Part shown: piece by piece, positions 1-8,085 of the stretch
How positions within the stretch are numbered: the first letter of the stretch is position 1
How the letters are laid out: the number at the start of each line of letters is the position of its first letter
NCBI GenBank assembly: GCA_020853795.1
Contig: JADYYF010000046.1
Span: 1 to 32,490 of the forward strand
DNA from: Candidatus Zixiibacteriota bacterium
GTDB lineage: Bacteria; Zixibacteria; MSB-5A5; CAIYYT01
Direction: 5' to 3'
DNA: 32,490 nt
Position numbers and translations under genes: made by a program
The notes under the pieces: model-generated
Databases searched by the model: none
The model's input: the letters and a program-made list of their open reading frames with translations, nothing else
What the model was told of the DNA's origin: nothing

Positions 1-474
1 AATGTCGGTTGTGGTCCCAAGCGAAATATTCGGTTTGACCTGCACGTAGAAACGGGCAATACGACCGCGGCCGATCGGCATGAAGGTACAGCCGTTGGCC
101 GGATTCAGGTCGCCGGCGGCGAAGATCGCGCCGTTCACCGAATCGTTGGCGACCATCGACGGCGGCGTAAAGCAGAAGATGTTGTTGTTGCCGCGATCGA
201 TGTTTTCGATGTTGACGAAATAGTTGCCGGCGTCTTCCACGCCGACGAACCGCACGATGCTCGTGTCGATGCGGATGAAGGTATTGTAGGCCAACAGCGT
301 CTTGGAGTTGACGACGAAGAGATCGAGCGGGACGATTGCCCCGGGCGCACCCTTCGTGTCAACCACGCGGAACGTGTCGGCCGCGGAGATCTGCGGCTGC
401 GCCTGAGCGGACGGTGCAACAAACACCGCCAGCGCCAGCATCAGCGCCAACACAAGCAAAATTCGCTTGGTCAT
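1..474 (-). CDS. Secreted cohesin-like protein, 3' part cut by window edge
   Basis: The N-terminal 158 residues are visible; the frame stays open to base 1, so the C-terminus is missing. The start is ATG at 474-472 with a good ribosome binding site (GAGGTGG, 5 bases upstream). Residues 1-26 form a signal peptide (MTKR, a hydrophobic stretch, then APSAQAQ). The following beta-rich sequence (DTKGAPGAIVPLDLFVVN..., a central FIRIDTSIVRFVGVE strand, then RGRIARFYVQV) has the layout of a cohesin-like module, as in the three secreted proteins upstream on the same strand. It lies 108 bases downstream of the 583-3021 gene. By analogy it would be a surface or extracellular protein, possibly ending in a dockerin or sorting tail. 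The cohesin assignment is from pattern, not from a search. Confidence 0.75.
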   Translation of the reverse strand, partial: MTKRILLVLALMLALAVFVAPSAQAQPQISAADTFRVVDTKGAPGAIVPLDLFVVNSKTLLAYNTFIRIDTSIVRFVGVEDAGNYFVNIENIDRGNNNIFCFTPPSMVANDSVNGAIFAAGDLNPANGCTFMPIGRGRIARFYVQVKPNISLGTTTDI

Positions 475-582
475 GGTACCACCTCGCAAAATCAGATTAT
501 TCACAAAGCGAAAATCCCGTCCAGCTCGGCGGACAGGCAGAAAACTCGATCGGACTGGCCATGGGCTCATGCTTGCCTTTCT

Positions 583-3021
583 CTACTTCAGCAAGACCAT
601 CTTTTTCGTTTCCGAAAACGCGCCGGCGGTCAAGCGATAGAAGTAGACGCCGGACGGTAAGCCGCGGCCGGAAGCATCCTGGCCGCGAAACACAACGCGG
701 TGCGTGCCGGCCGGCAGCGGGCCGTCCAGCAGCGTTGTGACCGTCTCACCCAGAAGATTGAAGACCGTCAAATTGACAGCGCCGGCTTGCGGCAAGGCGA
801 AGTCAATCACGGTCTCGGGATTGAACGGATTCGGATAGTTCTGATTCAGTTCATAGCTGTCCGGCAGTATCGTCGTGCTGCGCCGGATCGGCGTCAGCGT
901 CGAGCCGGAAGCATCGACAAATTCGTGATTCACCAGAAGCGCGCGCGGGTCGGAAATCGTCACCAGGGCGCCGGCCGGCAATTCGGGCACATGGCCGCGC
1001 ACACCGAGCAGCAGCACGCGCAGGCGCGTGCCGTCGCGGTGCGACTGCAGTTCAAAATCGTGCGCGGAGACACCGAGGACGACGTCGCAGTCAGCGGCGG
1101 AACTCAGCTCGAATTCCAGACGCGCCGCGGCGGCGGTCGTCGGCTGCGTGAGTTGGTATTCCAGCCCGCTCTCCGCGGCGCTCAGATCGTATTCGAATTC
1201 CTCCACGACACCGGGTGTTGCCAGCTTGGCGCCGCCATTAACGATCAGCAGTAGGCGGATCAGGTCGCCGAGCGTGGCCGGCACGCCATCCTGATTAATG
1301 TCGGAATTTTGCAGGCGCTCGCCGGTCAAGGGGTATTGCGCCGGGTTGATGAAGAAATTCGTAAAGTAGACGACGTCGCCGATCTCAAAGGCCACGCCGT
1401 TCAGGTTGATGTCGCCGACCAAACCGGCGTACTTCTTCACCAGCACACCACCGGGTGAATACAAAGTCTGGCTGCGCGGGACGGCAGCGCCGGCGGCGTC
1501 GAGAGCAATATTTTCGTCTTCCCCACCCGGATCAACATAGTCGAACTCCAGCGGCGAGTAGAGCCCGGCAAATTGCAGGTTGGAGGAAATCTGGAAGCGC
1601 AACTTTACGACCGTGCCGTTGCCGACGGCGAGGGCATTGCCCGGAGCGCCAGCGGTCGAACGGGCGGAGATGAAAATCTTGTCGGTGCCATCCGACTGCG
1701 TCAGTTGCGGCCAGCCGGCAATGCGGGTACCGGTCTTGTCGGCAGACACGAAGGTGATCAGCGTCGGATCGAAGCCGATGGTCAGGTTGAAGCCGGTGAT
1801 CGGCACGCGATTGTGGAGGTTGATCGAGATCGTGACAACCTCGCCGGAGTACGCCTGCTCGTCGCTGATGGCAAGTTCGACCGGCAACGTCGGCAACAGG
1901 GTGAATTCGACGTTTTCGGTCGCACTGGCGCCGCCTTCATCGGTGGCGGTCAGGGCGAAGGCATAGTCGCCGGAATCGGAAATGTCGGAAACCCAGCGCA
2001 AGAAGCCGGGATTCGTTGAGCCGATCTGGGCACCGGCCGGAATTCCCTGCGCGGAGAAACTGACGGTCTCGAAATCGGGATCCTGGGCGACAAACGGTAT
2101 GAAGAGCGTATCGCCAGCGCCGGCGGCGATGGATGATCCGAGTGTAATCACCGGCGGCCGGTTGGAATTGATCACGGTTATGGGAATGTCAATGTGACTG
2201 CCCGCTTCACCGTCGGAAGCAAAGATGGTCACGACATACGGTGAGCCGCTGGCGGAACCGGTGCCGACATAAGGCACTTGCCAGCGGAAGGTCCCGGTAC
2301 CGTTCCCGAGATCGGAGAACCGGGCGCCGGCAGCCAGTCGGCCGGCATGCAGTTTCACAGCCGCGCGTTCCGGATCAACAGCGCGCACCGAAAAGGTCAG
2401 CACTTCTCCCTCGGAGATGGTCCGCGCGGACAGCGGTTCAAATTCCGGGGCGCGATTGGCGGCGATGATCGTGATCGTCCCCGGCTTGAAGTAAGGCCGG
2501 ATCGTCTTGGCGTCGAACGCGCTGAGTTCGAGCCGACCGGCCGGGGCGACGAAACCGGAGTCGAGCGTCACGCTAGCATCGGCATCGACATCATTGCGCA
2601 CGGTGAAATAGAGCTTGGCGAGTTCGTTGCGGCCGACGTTGATCGGCGGTTCGCCGAGGGCCACACCGCCCACGAGCAACGTGGCATTTCCTGCATCATG
2701 GGTGACGCCGTGGAATCCCCACGCTCGCGCGGAGGACCCGGCAAAACTGGCGGAATCAAATGTCAGAGATTCAGCGGGGTAATTCAGCGGAATTGAGAAT
2801 CCGGCGATGGCCTCATCATTGACGACGGTTACCGGAACCGAGAACTTGCCGCCCGGATACGACGATGCGCTCCCAACAATAACGGAATCGATCTTATTGT
2901 AAGGATCGCTTTGCGCCGAAACGGGAGTAAATGAGACGGCGATCAGAAGTGCAGTGGCGAAGATGCCCACGAGGGCGAATCGCCGATTGATGCCAAAATG
3001 GCAGAATGATCCCCTAAGCAT
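583..3021 (-). CDS. Large secreted protein: cohesin-like, Ig-like, dockerin-like and T9SS-type tail
   Basis: An 812-residue exported protein. I chose ATG at 3021 because it places a signal peptide at residues 1-36 (INRRF, a long hydrophobic core, TPVSAQ); the frame stays open 95 codons further upstream, but that stretch is basic and looks non-coding. Ribosome binding is weak at this start. Domains in order: cohesin-like module (about 40-185), two Ig/cadherin-like repeats opening with NRAPEF and NRPPVI (about 189-375), second cohesin-like module (376-525), dockerin-like pair around GDINLNGVAFEIGD and SDINQDGVPATLGD (about 535-600), then a linker and a C-terminal FlgD/T9SS-type sorting domain (about 718-812, YPNPFNPETVIDF ... 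SGVYFYRL ... KKMVLLK). The tail implies export to the cell surface by a type-IX-like route. Substrate or partner is unknown; cohesin and dockerin in one chain could allow self-assembly. Confidence 0.85.
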   Translation of the reverse strand: MLRGSFCHFGINRRFALVGIFATALLIAVSFTPVSAQSDPYNKIDSVIVGSASSYPGGKFSVPVTVVNDEAIAGFSIPLNYPAESLTFDSASFAGSSARAWGFHGVTHDAGNATLLVGGVALGEPPINVGRNELAKLYFTVRNDVDADASVTLDSGFVAPAGRLELSAFDAKTIRPYFKPGTITIIAANRAPEFEPLSARTISEGEVLTFSVRAVDPERAAVKLHAGRLAAGARFSDLGNGTGTFRWQVPYVGTGSASGSPYVVTIFASDGEAGSHIDIPITVINSNRPPVITLGSSIAAGAGDTLFIPFVAQDPDFETVSFSAQGIPAGAQIGSTNPGFLRWVSDISDSGDYAFALTATDEGGASATENVEFTLLPTLPVELAISDEQAYSGEVVTISINLHNRVPITGFNLTIGFDPTLITFVSADKTGTRIAGWPQLTQSDGTDKIFISARSTAGAPGNALAVGNGTVVKLRFQISSNLQFAGLYSPLEFDYVDPGGEDENIALDAAGAAVPRSQTLYSPGGVLVKKYAGLVGDINLNGVAFEIGDVVYFTNFFINPAQYPLTGERLQNSDINQDGVPATLGDLIRLLLIVNGGAKLATPGVVEEFEYDLSAAESGLEYQLTQPTTAAAARLEFELSSAADCDVVLGVSAHDFELQSHRDGTRLRVLLLGVRGHVPELPAGALVTISDPRALLVNHEFVDASGSTLTPIRRSTTILPDSYELNQNYPNPFNPETVIDFALPQAGAVNLTVFNLLGETVTTLLDGPLPAGTHRVVFRGQDASGRGLPSGVYFYRLTAGAFSETKKMVLLK

Positions 3022-3458
3022 ATTCACGGCTATGCTGTGCAACGAACATGCCAATGCCTCTTTTGGCTTGTGCTCAGTTTGGGGGCTCAAAATCATCACT
3101 GCTCTTCTGTGCGTCGCCGCATAAACGGCTTGATGAAAATAACTTACGCTGAAGTAACGTCGCCGTTTCCGGCGTGAAGTAAAATTTATAAACGAGGAAT
3201 GCAGGAGCGGACGCGTTCCGCTTTGCATAAGTCGGCTTGCTTCTGTGCAAACTCTTGCAACCATCTCTAACCGGGCTACTTCCCTAAAACAAAAATGGCC
3301 TGGCATACGAACCGTTTTCGCATTAGTGCCAAGCTTCCACTAATCGATCTGGTCGTAGCCTTTAGAGATAGTTCCTGAATATCCTCCTCTTGAGTTGAGT
3401 TTGCTCTTTAAGTACGGGGAGGGTCTCCCCTCCCCATACCAAAAGAACTTCTGATGAA
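3022..3458. other. Gene-free spacer with small hairpins
   Basis: This 437-base, AT-richer stretch separates two secreted-protein genes. The part from 3022 to 3306 stays open in the frame of the downstream gene, but its translation is rich in Arg and Ser and precedes the signal peptide, so I treat it as untranslated leader. It contains a short perfect hairpin near 3163-3176 (CGCCG / CGGCG). I found no convincing promoter hexamers. Confidence 0.5.
3416..3435 (-). terminator. Possible terminator of the 889-residue gene
   Basis: A GGGGAGGG / CCCTCCCC stem with a four-base loop lies 24 bases beyond the stop codon at 3459. On the minus strand it is followed by GTACTTAAAG, without a real U tract, so intrinsic termination is uncertain. 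It may instead be a 3'-end stabilising hairpin. Confidence 0.4.
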
Positions 3459-6128
3459 TTACTTCATCAGCACCATCTTCTTGGTGTCGGTGAAGCTGCC
3501 AGCGGTAGCCTTGTAGAAGTAAATACCAGAGGCCACGGAAGCAGCATTCCATTCAACGTTGACAGTGCCAACGCCGCGGCCGTTGAAGCTCTTCACAAGC
3601 TGGCCGGCAACGTTGTAAATGTCGATCGTCCAGTCAGACGCGGTCGGCAGATCCAAACCGATCTTCGTGGTCGGGTTGAACGGGTTCGGGACGTTCTGCG
3701 ACAGCTTGAATTCGGTCGGCAGGACGTTCTTGTTGATGCGGGTGTTCAGCAGGTTACCATTGTAGTCAGCAACCTGGACGTCCACCAACTCAACATCGCC
3801 ATTCACCGTGAACAGGGCGTTCGAGCCGGCATCGATACGATTGGACATGTTGTCAAGGCCGGAGTAAACCAGGACCTTCACCAAGCCATCGCTCTCAGCG
3901 CTTTCGACCTTCATCGTGCTGTTGCTCGAGATGTTGTACGCGCCGTTCGCTTTGAACGTAGCATACACACCACCGAGTTCAACCGACGCGTTGGTCGACA
4001 GCGTGCCGTTGAAGCTGACGGTCGCCGTATTGGCAAACGGAGCCAGCTTCGGGAACGGAAGGGCATCGCCCACGATCACTCTCAGCAAGTAGACCAGGTC
4101 ACCAACCGAGAGGGCCGTACCGTCGGCATTGACATCCGACGCGGCAATCTGGGCCTGACGATACTGCGGGTTGGAATCCAGAGCGCTGAGGCCGTACAGG
4201 AAGTAGTTCGTGTACAACACGGCGTCCGCGATTTCATAGGCAATACCGTTCAAGTTGATGTCACCGCGCGCGTCGATCGAGTCGGCGCAAACGATGTCCA
4301 CACCGCCGTTCCAGAACAGGATGAACCGGATCGGCGCATACTTCTCGCTGACATCGCAAGCCGCGCAGGCACCACCGTAGGCGATGGCGAAGTAGCAGCT
4401 CATGTCAGTGATTTCGTAATTGGGATCGATACCCGGGGCGGTGTTCTCGAAATCAAACACCTGGCTCGAGATCCAAAGGGTGTCACCACCGATGTTCGAA
4501 ATGCCGTTGTCGCCGCAGTCAATCCACGCGAAGCGGATCGGCACGTACATGCACTCGAAGGTACGGTCGTTGGTGACGTAGAACTTCAGGCTCACCAGTT
4601 CGGAACCGTTCGGCACGTTGAAGCACGACGGATGGTTGGCGCCGTTGTTGACGTCGGCAATCGCGACGACGCGAAGCAGACCACTCGGGCACGGACCGCC
4701 GCAGTTACCCTGCGCGCCGTAACGATAGGTGAAGTACTCCCATCCGCAGCCGGCCGGGCCAAGAGCGGCGCCGAGCGAGGCGGAGAAGAAGCTAAGGGCC
4801 GAAGCATCGTAGGCGACCAGGAAGTCGAAACCGCCCATAAGGTCGGAGCCGCTTTCCTTAATGATCGAAACGTACTCGAACATACCCTGAAGGGTATTGT
4901 GCGTCTTCTCGATGTGGATGACGAACGGTTCAGTGTCCAGCACCTCAATCGCGAAGTTGCACTGCGCAGAACCACCGCACGGATCCGTAACGGTAACCGT
5001 GAAGTTAATGGTGCTGCCGCCTTCAGAGACGTCGCTCAACCAGTTGAACACACCGGTACCGCTGATGGTAGGCGCATTCACGGTCGGATCACCGGCGACA
5101 GTCCACGTAGCGGCGTCGCACGGATCCGGATCGGTCGAGTTGAAATCGAAGGTCACCGGGTTACCCTTGCCAACCTTGGTCTGGATACCACCGCAATTGG
5201 TGATGGCCGGATTGTTGTTGGTCCAGGTAATCGTGAAGTTGTAGTCCGCGGTGCCGCCGCACGAGTTGGCCGCCGTCACAGTGACGTCGGTCGTCCCGCA
5301 GGTCGCGACCGGGTTCACCGACAACTCACCAGTACCCGAATTGATGGTACCGGCTGAGGTCGAGAAGGTAACCGGATTAGCCGCCGGGGAGTTGCCACCC
5401 TCGGTCGCATCAAAGTTGAACGTGTAGGTCAAGCAGTGATTGCGATTCACCGGGCCACCCGGGGTGGCGGTGAAGGTCGGGGGCAGACACGGGATGTGGA
5501 ACACATCGAAGCAGACCGGCGGAGCGGTCGGATCCGCTTGCGAGGCGTTCGGCTGACCATTGAAGGTCGGCGCGAAACCGCCTGAACCGTAGTCAAAGGT
5601 CCAGCTGCCTGCCGGCGGATAGAAGATGTTGTCCACGCAGAAATCGTCCGCAGCCGGAGCCTGATCAAGCCAAGCACTGGCATTGAGGCTCATCGAGTAG
5701 ATGCGGGTCGACACTGCATGGGCCGGCATGCCGCCGCCCGGAAGGCTGGCGCCGCCGAAAAGGATCGAATTGGGCATGTTGGTCATGGTGAGCAACAGGC
5801 CGCCAAGGTTAAACGCGGAGACAGAGGGCCCATCATCGATGGCCAGGACGTCGTCACCGCCGCCATCCGGCTGCGGGTGCGTGCCATAGTCATTCCAGAT
5901 GATCGGCTGTGCACCGGTCTTCGTGAATCCGAAGCCGAGCGACATACCGGAGATCATGCTGGGGTTCGTGAACCAGAATTCAACGATCTGGCTCGCCTGA
6001 CCCTCATGAACCGTATTCGGAAACGCGCCGGTCGGATTGATTTTGATGGTGACGTCCCCGACTTGCGCGAAGGCTGCCACCGTCAGAAGAAGCATAAACG
6101 AAGTAAGAAGTAAACAAATGCGCTTCAT
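3459..6128 (-). CDS. Large Cys-rich secreted protein: cohesin-like, Ig-like, dockerin-like and T9SS-type tail
   Basis: An 889-residue exported protein. The ATG at 6128 has AGGAG six bases upstream, and residues 1-21 are a clean signal peptide (MKRICLLL...VAAFAQ). Domains: N-terminal cohesin-like module (about 25-210), Ig-like repeats with many cysteines (about 215-395), second cohesin-like module (about 400-570, opening FVIHIEKTHN), dockerin-like pair (about 620-690, GDINLNGIAYEIAD and SDVNADGTALSVGD), a beta-rich linker, and a C-terminal sorting domain (801-889, VPNPFNPTTKIGL ... SGIYFYKA ... KKMVLMK). The order matches that of the neighbouring 812-residue protein, so the two are probably ancient paralogues. 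The many cysteines would form disulphides outside the cytoplasm. A structural or adhesive surface role is inference; no catalytic motif is visible. Confidence 0.87.
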   Translation of the reverse strand: MKRICLLLTSFMLLLTVAAFAQVGDVTIKINPTGAFPNTVHEGQASQIVEFWFTNPSMISGMSLGFGFTKTGAQPIIWNDYGTHPQPDGGGDDVLAIDDGPSVSAFNLGGLLLTMTNMPNSILFGGASLPGGGMPAHAVSTRIYSMSLNASAWLDQAPAADDFCVDNIFYPPAGSWTFDYGSGGFAPTFNGQPNASQADPTAPPVCFDVFHIPCLPPTFTATPGGPVNRNHCLTYTFNFDATEGGNSPAANPVTFSTSAGTINSGTGELSVNPVATCGTTDVTVTAANSCGGTADYNFTITWTNNNPAITNCGGIQTKVGKGNPVTFDFNSTDPDPCDAATWTVAGDPTVNAPTISGTGVFNWLSDVSEGGSTINFTVTVTDPCGGSAQCNFAIEVLDTEPFVIHIEKTHNTLQGMFEYVSIIKESGSDLMGGFDFLVAYDASALSFFSASLGAALGPAGCGWEYFTYRYGAQGNCGGPCPSGLLRVVAIADVNNGANHPSCFNVPNGSELVSLKFYVTNDRTFECMYVPIRFAWIDCGDNGISNIGGDTLWISSQVFDFENTAPGIDPNYEITDMSCYFAIAYGGACAACDVSEKYAPIRFILFWNGGVDIVCADSIDARGDINLNGIAYEIADAVLYTNYFLYGLSALDSNPQYRQAQIAASDVNADGTALSVGDLVYLLRVIVGDALPFPKLAPFANTATVSFNGTLSTNASVELGGVYATFKANGAYNISSNSTMKVESAESDGLVKVLVYSGLDNMSNRIDAGSNALFTVNGDVELVDVQVADYNGNLLNTRINKNVLPTEFKLSQNVPNPFNPTTKIGLDLPTASDWTIDIYNVAGQLVKSFNGRGVGTVNVEWNAASVASGIYFYKATAGSFTDTKKMVLMK

Positions 6129-6426
6129 TGTTTGCTCCTATCAGTTGCTGAAAACTTGATAGTGAGTACGAGGTTAACTCTCACCTCATACAATCAGTTC
6201 AAATATCGCTAAAAGTCGAGCCGACAGTGCGGTCTTCTTCACGCGATCGAGCTTGCTCAGCGGTGACACGAGGGCCAACTCTGAGTGTGCTCGGTGGTGG
6301 TTGAACGTTTAAGCCTCTTCTCCTAAACTCCTTCTCACCTCCTTTCACTCCATATCTCGAATTGAATAATCGCTCAAAGTGCCAAACATGATATGTGCTC
6401 AGTGTTAATTCGCCGTTAGTCCCACC
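6129..6426. other. Leader of the 889-residue secreted protein gene
   Basis: This 298-base AT-rich spacer must hold the promoter of the gene starting at 6128. On the minus strand, TTGAAC and AGTTAA are 17 bases apart, but the second hexamer matches poorly. A small inverted repeat (GAGGT...ACCTC) lies about 35-55 bases before the start codon. I saw no terminator for the gene ending at 6427. Confidence 0.35.
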
Positions 6427-7353
6427 TCAGCAATGCGGGACCGGACCTCCGGCAAAAATGTAGTTGATCAGATAAACGGCGTCGGAGATCGAAACGGCAC
6501 CGCTGCCGTCGGCATCGCCGTTACAGGCCGGCGACGGGGCCGGGCCACCGGCGAAAATGTAGTTAATCAAGAAGACGGCGTCGGAGATCGAGAAAGTGCC
6601 GCTGCCGTCGGCATCGCCGCACTTGCAGCAGGCAAAGCCGATGCCGCCGTTGACGTAGAGTCCTTTAGTTGAGTCAAACCAGCAATCCTGCAATTCAACT
6701 GGGACGGTGTCGGCCCAGGCGATGCAAGTATCCCCCTGCCACGCCAAGCAGTTGAAGTACGAAGTATCAATGTAGGTGGAACAGCTATAGGCGATCAAAT
6801 CGGCAAAAGGATTGGAGAACCGGGTCTCGGCGCGGTTGATCGTCAGCACGACACGCGCGGAATCGCAAAGCGAATCGGGGAGGGAGCCCTTGGTCTGAAG
6901 ATAAATCCGGAAGAATATGCCGGAGCCGGGTGCGAGCGGTTTTTTCACCGGGAAGCCGCCATTATCGGCGGTGCCGGCGACGCGCAGAACGGCGCCGATG
7001 GTATCATCAAGGATACGTGCCTGGAGGTATTCCCAACCGCGGATGCGAGTGCCGATGGTGTCAATCTTGGCATAGTAGATACCGGCGCGGACCGAATCGG
7101 TCTTGAAGCGCACCATTGAAGGTTCGGAGATATTGATCCACATCTGGAAACCGGAGATGGAGTCCGAGATGTTTGTTACATAGATCGGAATCACGATGTT
7201 ATTGTTCGAGAGCTGAGTCGTGACTGTATCGACGATACAGATCAGACTGAGCGCCTGCGGGGACGAATCGGCTTTCTCTCCGGACGAGAACGCAATCGCG
7301 ATCGGAACGATGAAGACCAACGCGATTGAAAGAAAGCGCCATGTGCTGGCCAT
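6427..7353 (-). CDS. Secreted cohesin-like protein ending in a dockerin pair
   Basis: A 308-residue exported protein. The ATG at 7353 is preceded by AAGGAGG seven bases upstream. Residues 1-27 are a signal peptide, with a hydrophobic core followed by SSGEKADS. Residues about 38-190 form a cohesin-like beta module (NNIVIPIYVTNIS ... GFQMWINIS ...). The C-terminus (about 245-308) holds two near-identical dockerin-type EF-hand repeats, each GDADGSG..SISDAV.LINYIFAGGP, with the usual D-x-D-x-S-G...D calcium ligands; the chain ends right after the second. Unlike its two neighbours it has no YPNPFNP sorting tail, so it may be held on the surface through its dockerins. The same dockerin pair closes the CHRD protein at 31350, which marks a lineage-specific family. 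Confidence 0.85.
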   Translation of the reverse strand: MASTWRFLSIALVFIVPIAIAFSSGEKADSSPQALSLICIVDTVTTQLSNNNIVIPIYVTNISDSISGFQMWINISEPSMVRFKTDSVRAGIYYAKIDTIGTRIRGWEYLQARILDDTIGAVLRVAGTADNGGFPVKKPLAPGSGIFFRIYLQTKGSLPDSLCDSARVVLTINRAETRFSNPFADLIAYSCSTYIDTSYFNCLAWQGDTCIAWADTVPVELQDCWFDSTKGLYVNGGIGFACCKCGDADGSGTFSISDAVFLINYIFAGGPAPSPACNGDADGSGAVSISDAVYLINYIFAGGPVPHC

Positions 7354-8085
7354 TGAGCAACCTCCTTGCGGGTGACAACTGCTAAACCGTTAGTACTTTA
7401 ATCGGTAGCTGTTTGGCCTGTGTCCAGTCTCCGTTGCGTGATTCTGTCAGGTTGGCGTCTTCTTCTTGTGCTTGGCAAGAACCTTATCAAACGTTCCGTT
7501 CAACAGCGTAACCGAAGAGAGAACCTGTTAGCGCTGCGAATTATAGACTAGAAGTAATAGAGAACGACTGTCGTCAAACCTAAAGTATCGAATATTTCGC
7601 GTTTGTCAAGAGGTTGTGCCAATTAGCAACAACTTCATCGGGTGTGAGACAGTTTGATTAAGACCTTGTGTTCACTTCGGGTTGGAATATATGGGTACCC
7701 CCGTGGATTGTCAATAGGATTTTGGCGAGTAAATGGGACTTTTTGGCAGGTTTGGGACCGCTGTCCTCCTGCGAAGAGACAGGCCCTAAGGTATTCAGGG
7801 TTCGGTCTTTGTAGCTGGAACGGCGAGGTAGCAGCGGTCGAAAGGGGATAAAAAAAGGCCGAAGGTCGGGTGCCAAATCTGAGAGGGGGGCAGGAAACTC
7901 AAATTTGGTACAACACCCTACTTCAGCCAATATTGCTAACACGCAAGCTATATGAATGTTCCCAGAAAGCAAGAAAAATTTCCATTTCACCGCCATCTTC
8001 ATATCGATCAAGTGTTTGCCCAATCGGGTCGATACTGGGTTATAGGCTCAGGTTCCCAGATGCGGGCATTTGATTCCGAGGCGCT
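7354..8085. other. Long gene-free region between divergent genes
   Basis: This 732-base spacer lies between the secreted-protein gene (minus) and the HDOD pair (plus). Composition is AT-richer than the flanking genes. On the minus strand a TTGACA box is at 7609-7604, with TACTTT 16 bases on (7587-7582), and a TATAAT-like box at 7545-7540; either could serve the gene starting at 7353. A strong hairpin is at 7868-7918. Short open frames here (65, 67 and 121 codons) lack good ribosome binding sites and recognisable domains, so I do not call them. Confidence 0.5.
7868..7918 (+). other. Stable hairpin in the leader of the HDOD operon
   Basis: GGGTG CCAAATCTGAG pairs with CTCAAATTTGG ... CACCC (arms 7868-7883 and 7898-7918). 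The inner stem has 10 of 11 bases matched, a 14-base purine-rich loop, and a five-base bulge (7909-7913) before the outer stem. It lies about 170 bases upstream of the HDOD start codon. It may be a structured RNA leader or a DNA binding site; no known riboswitch class is matched. Confidence 0.45.

Noticed and set aside
7741-7860. A c-di-GMP-I (GEMM) riboswitch-like string (ACAGGCCCTAAGG ... GTAGCTGG) ahead of the HDOD genes
   Set aside because: The required GCAAAG core, the GNRA-capped stem and the GGTTACCG segment are not present, so the resemblance is too weak.
7658-8023. A 121-codon minus-strand frame in the long leader
   Set aside because: No ribosome binding site, no signal or domain, and composition unlike the neighbouring genes.
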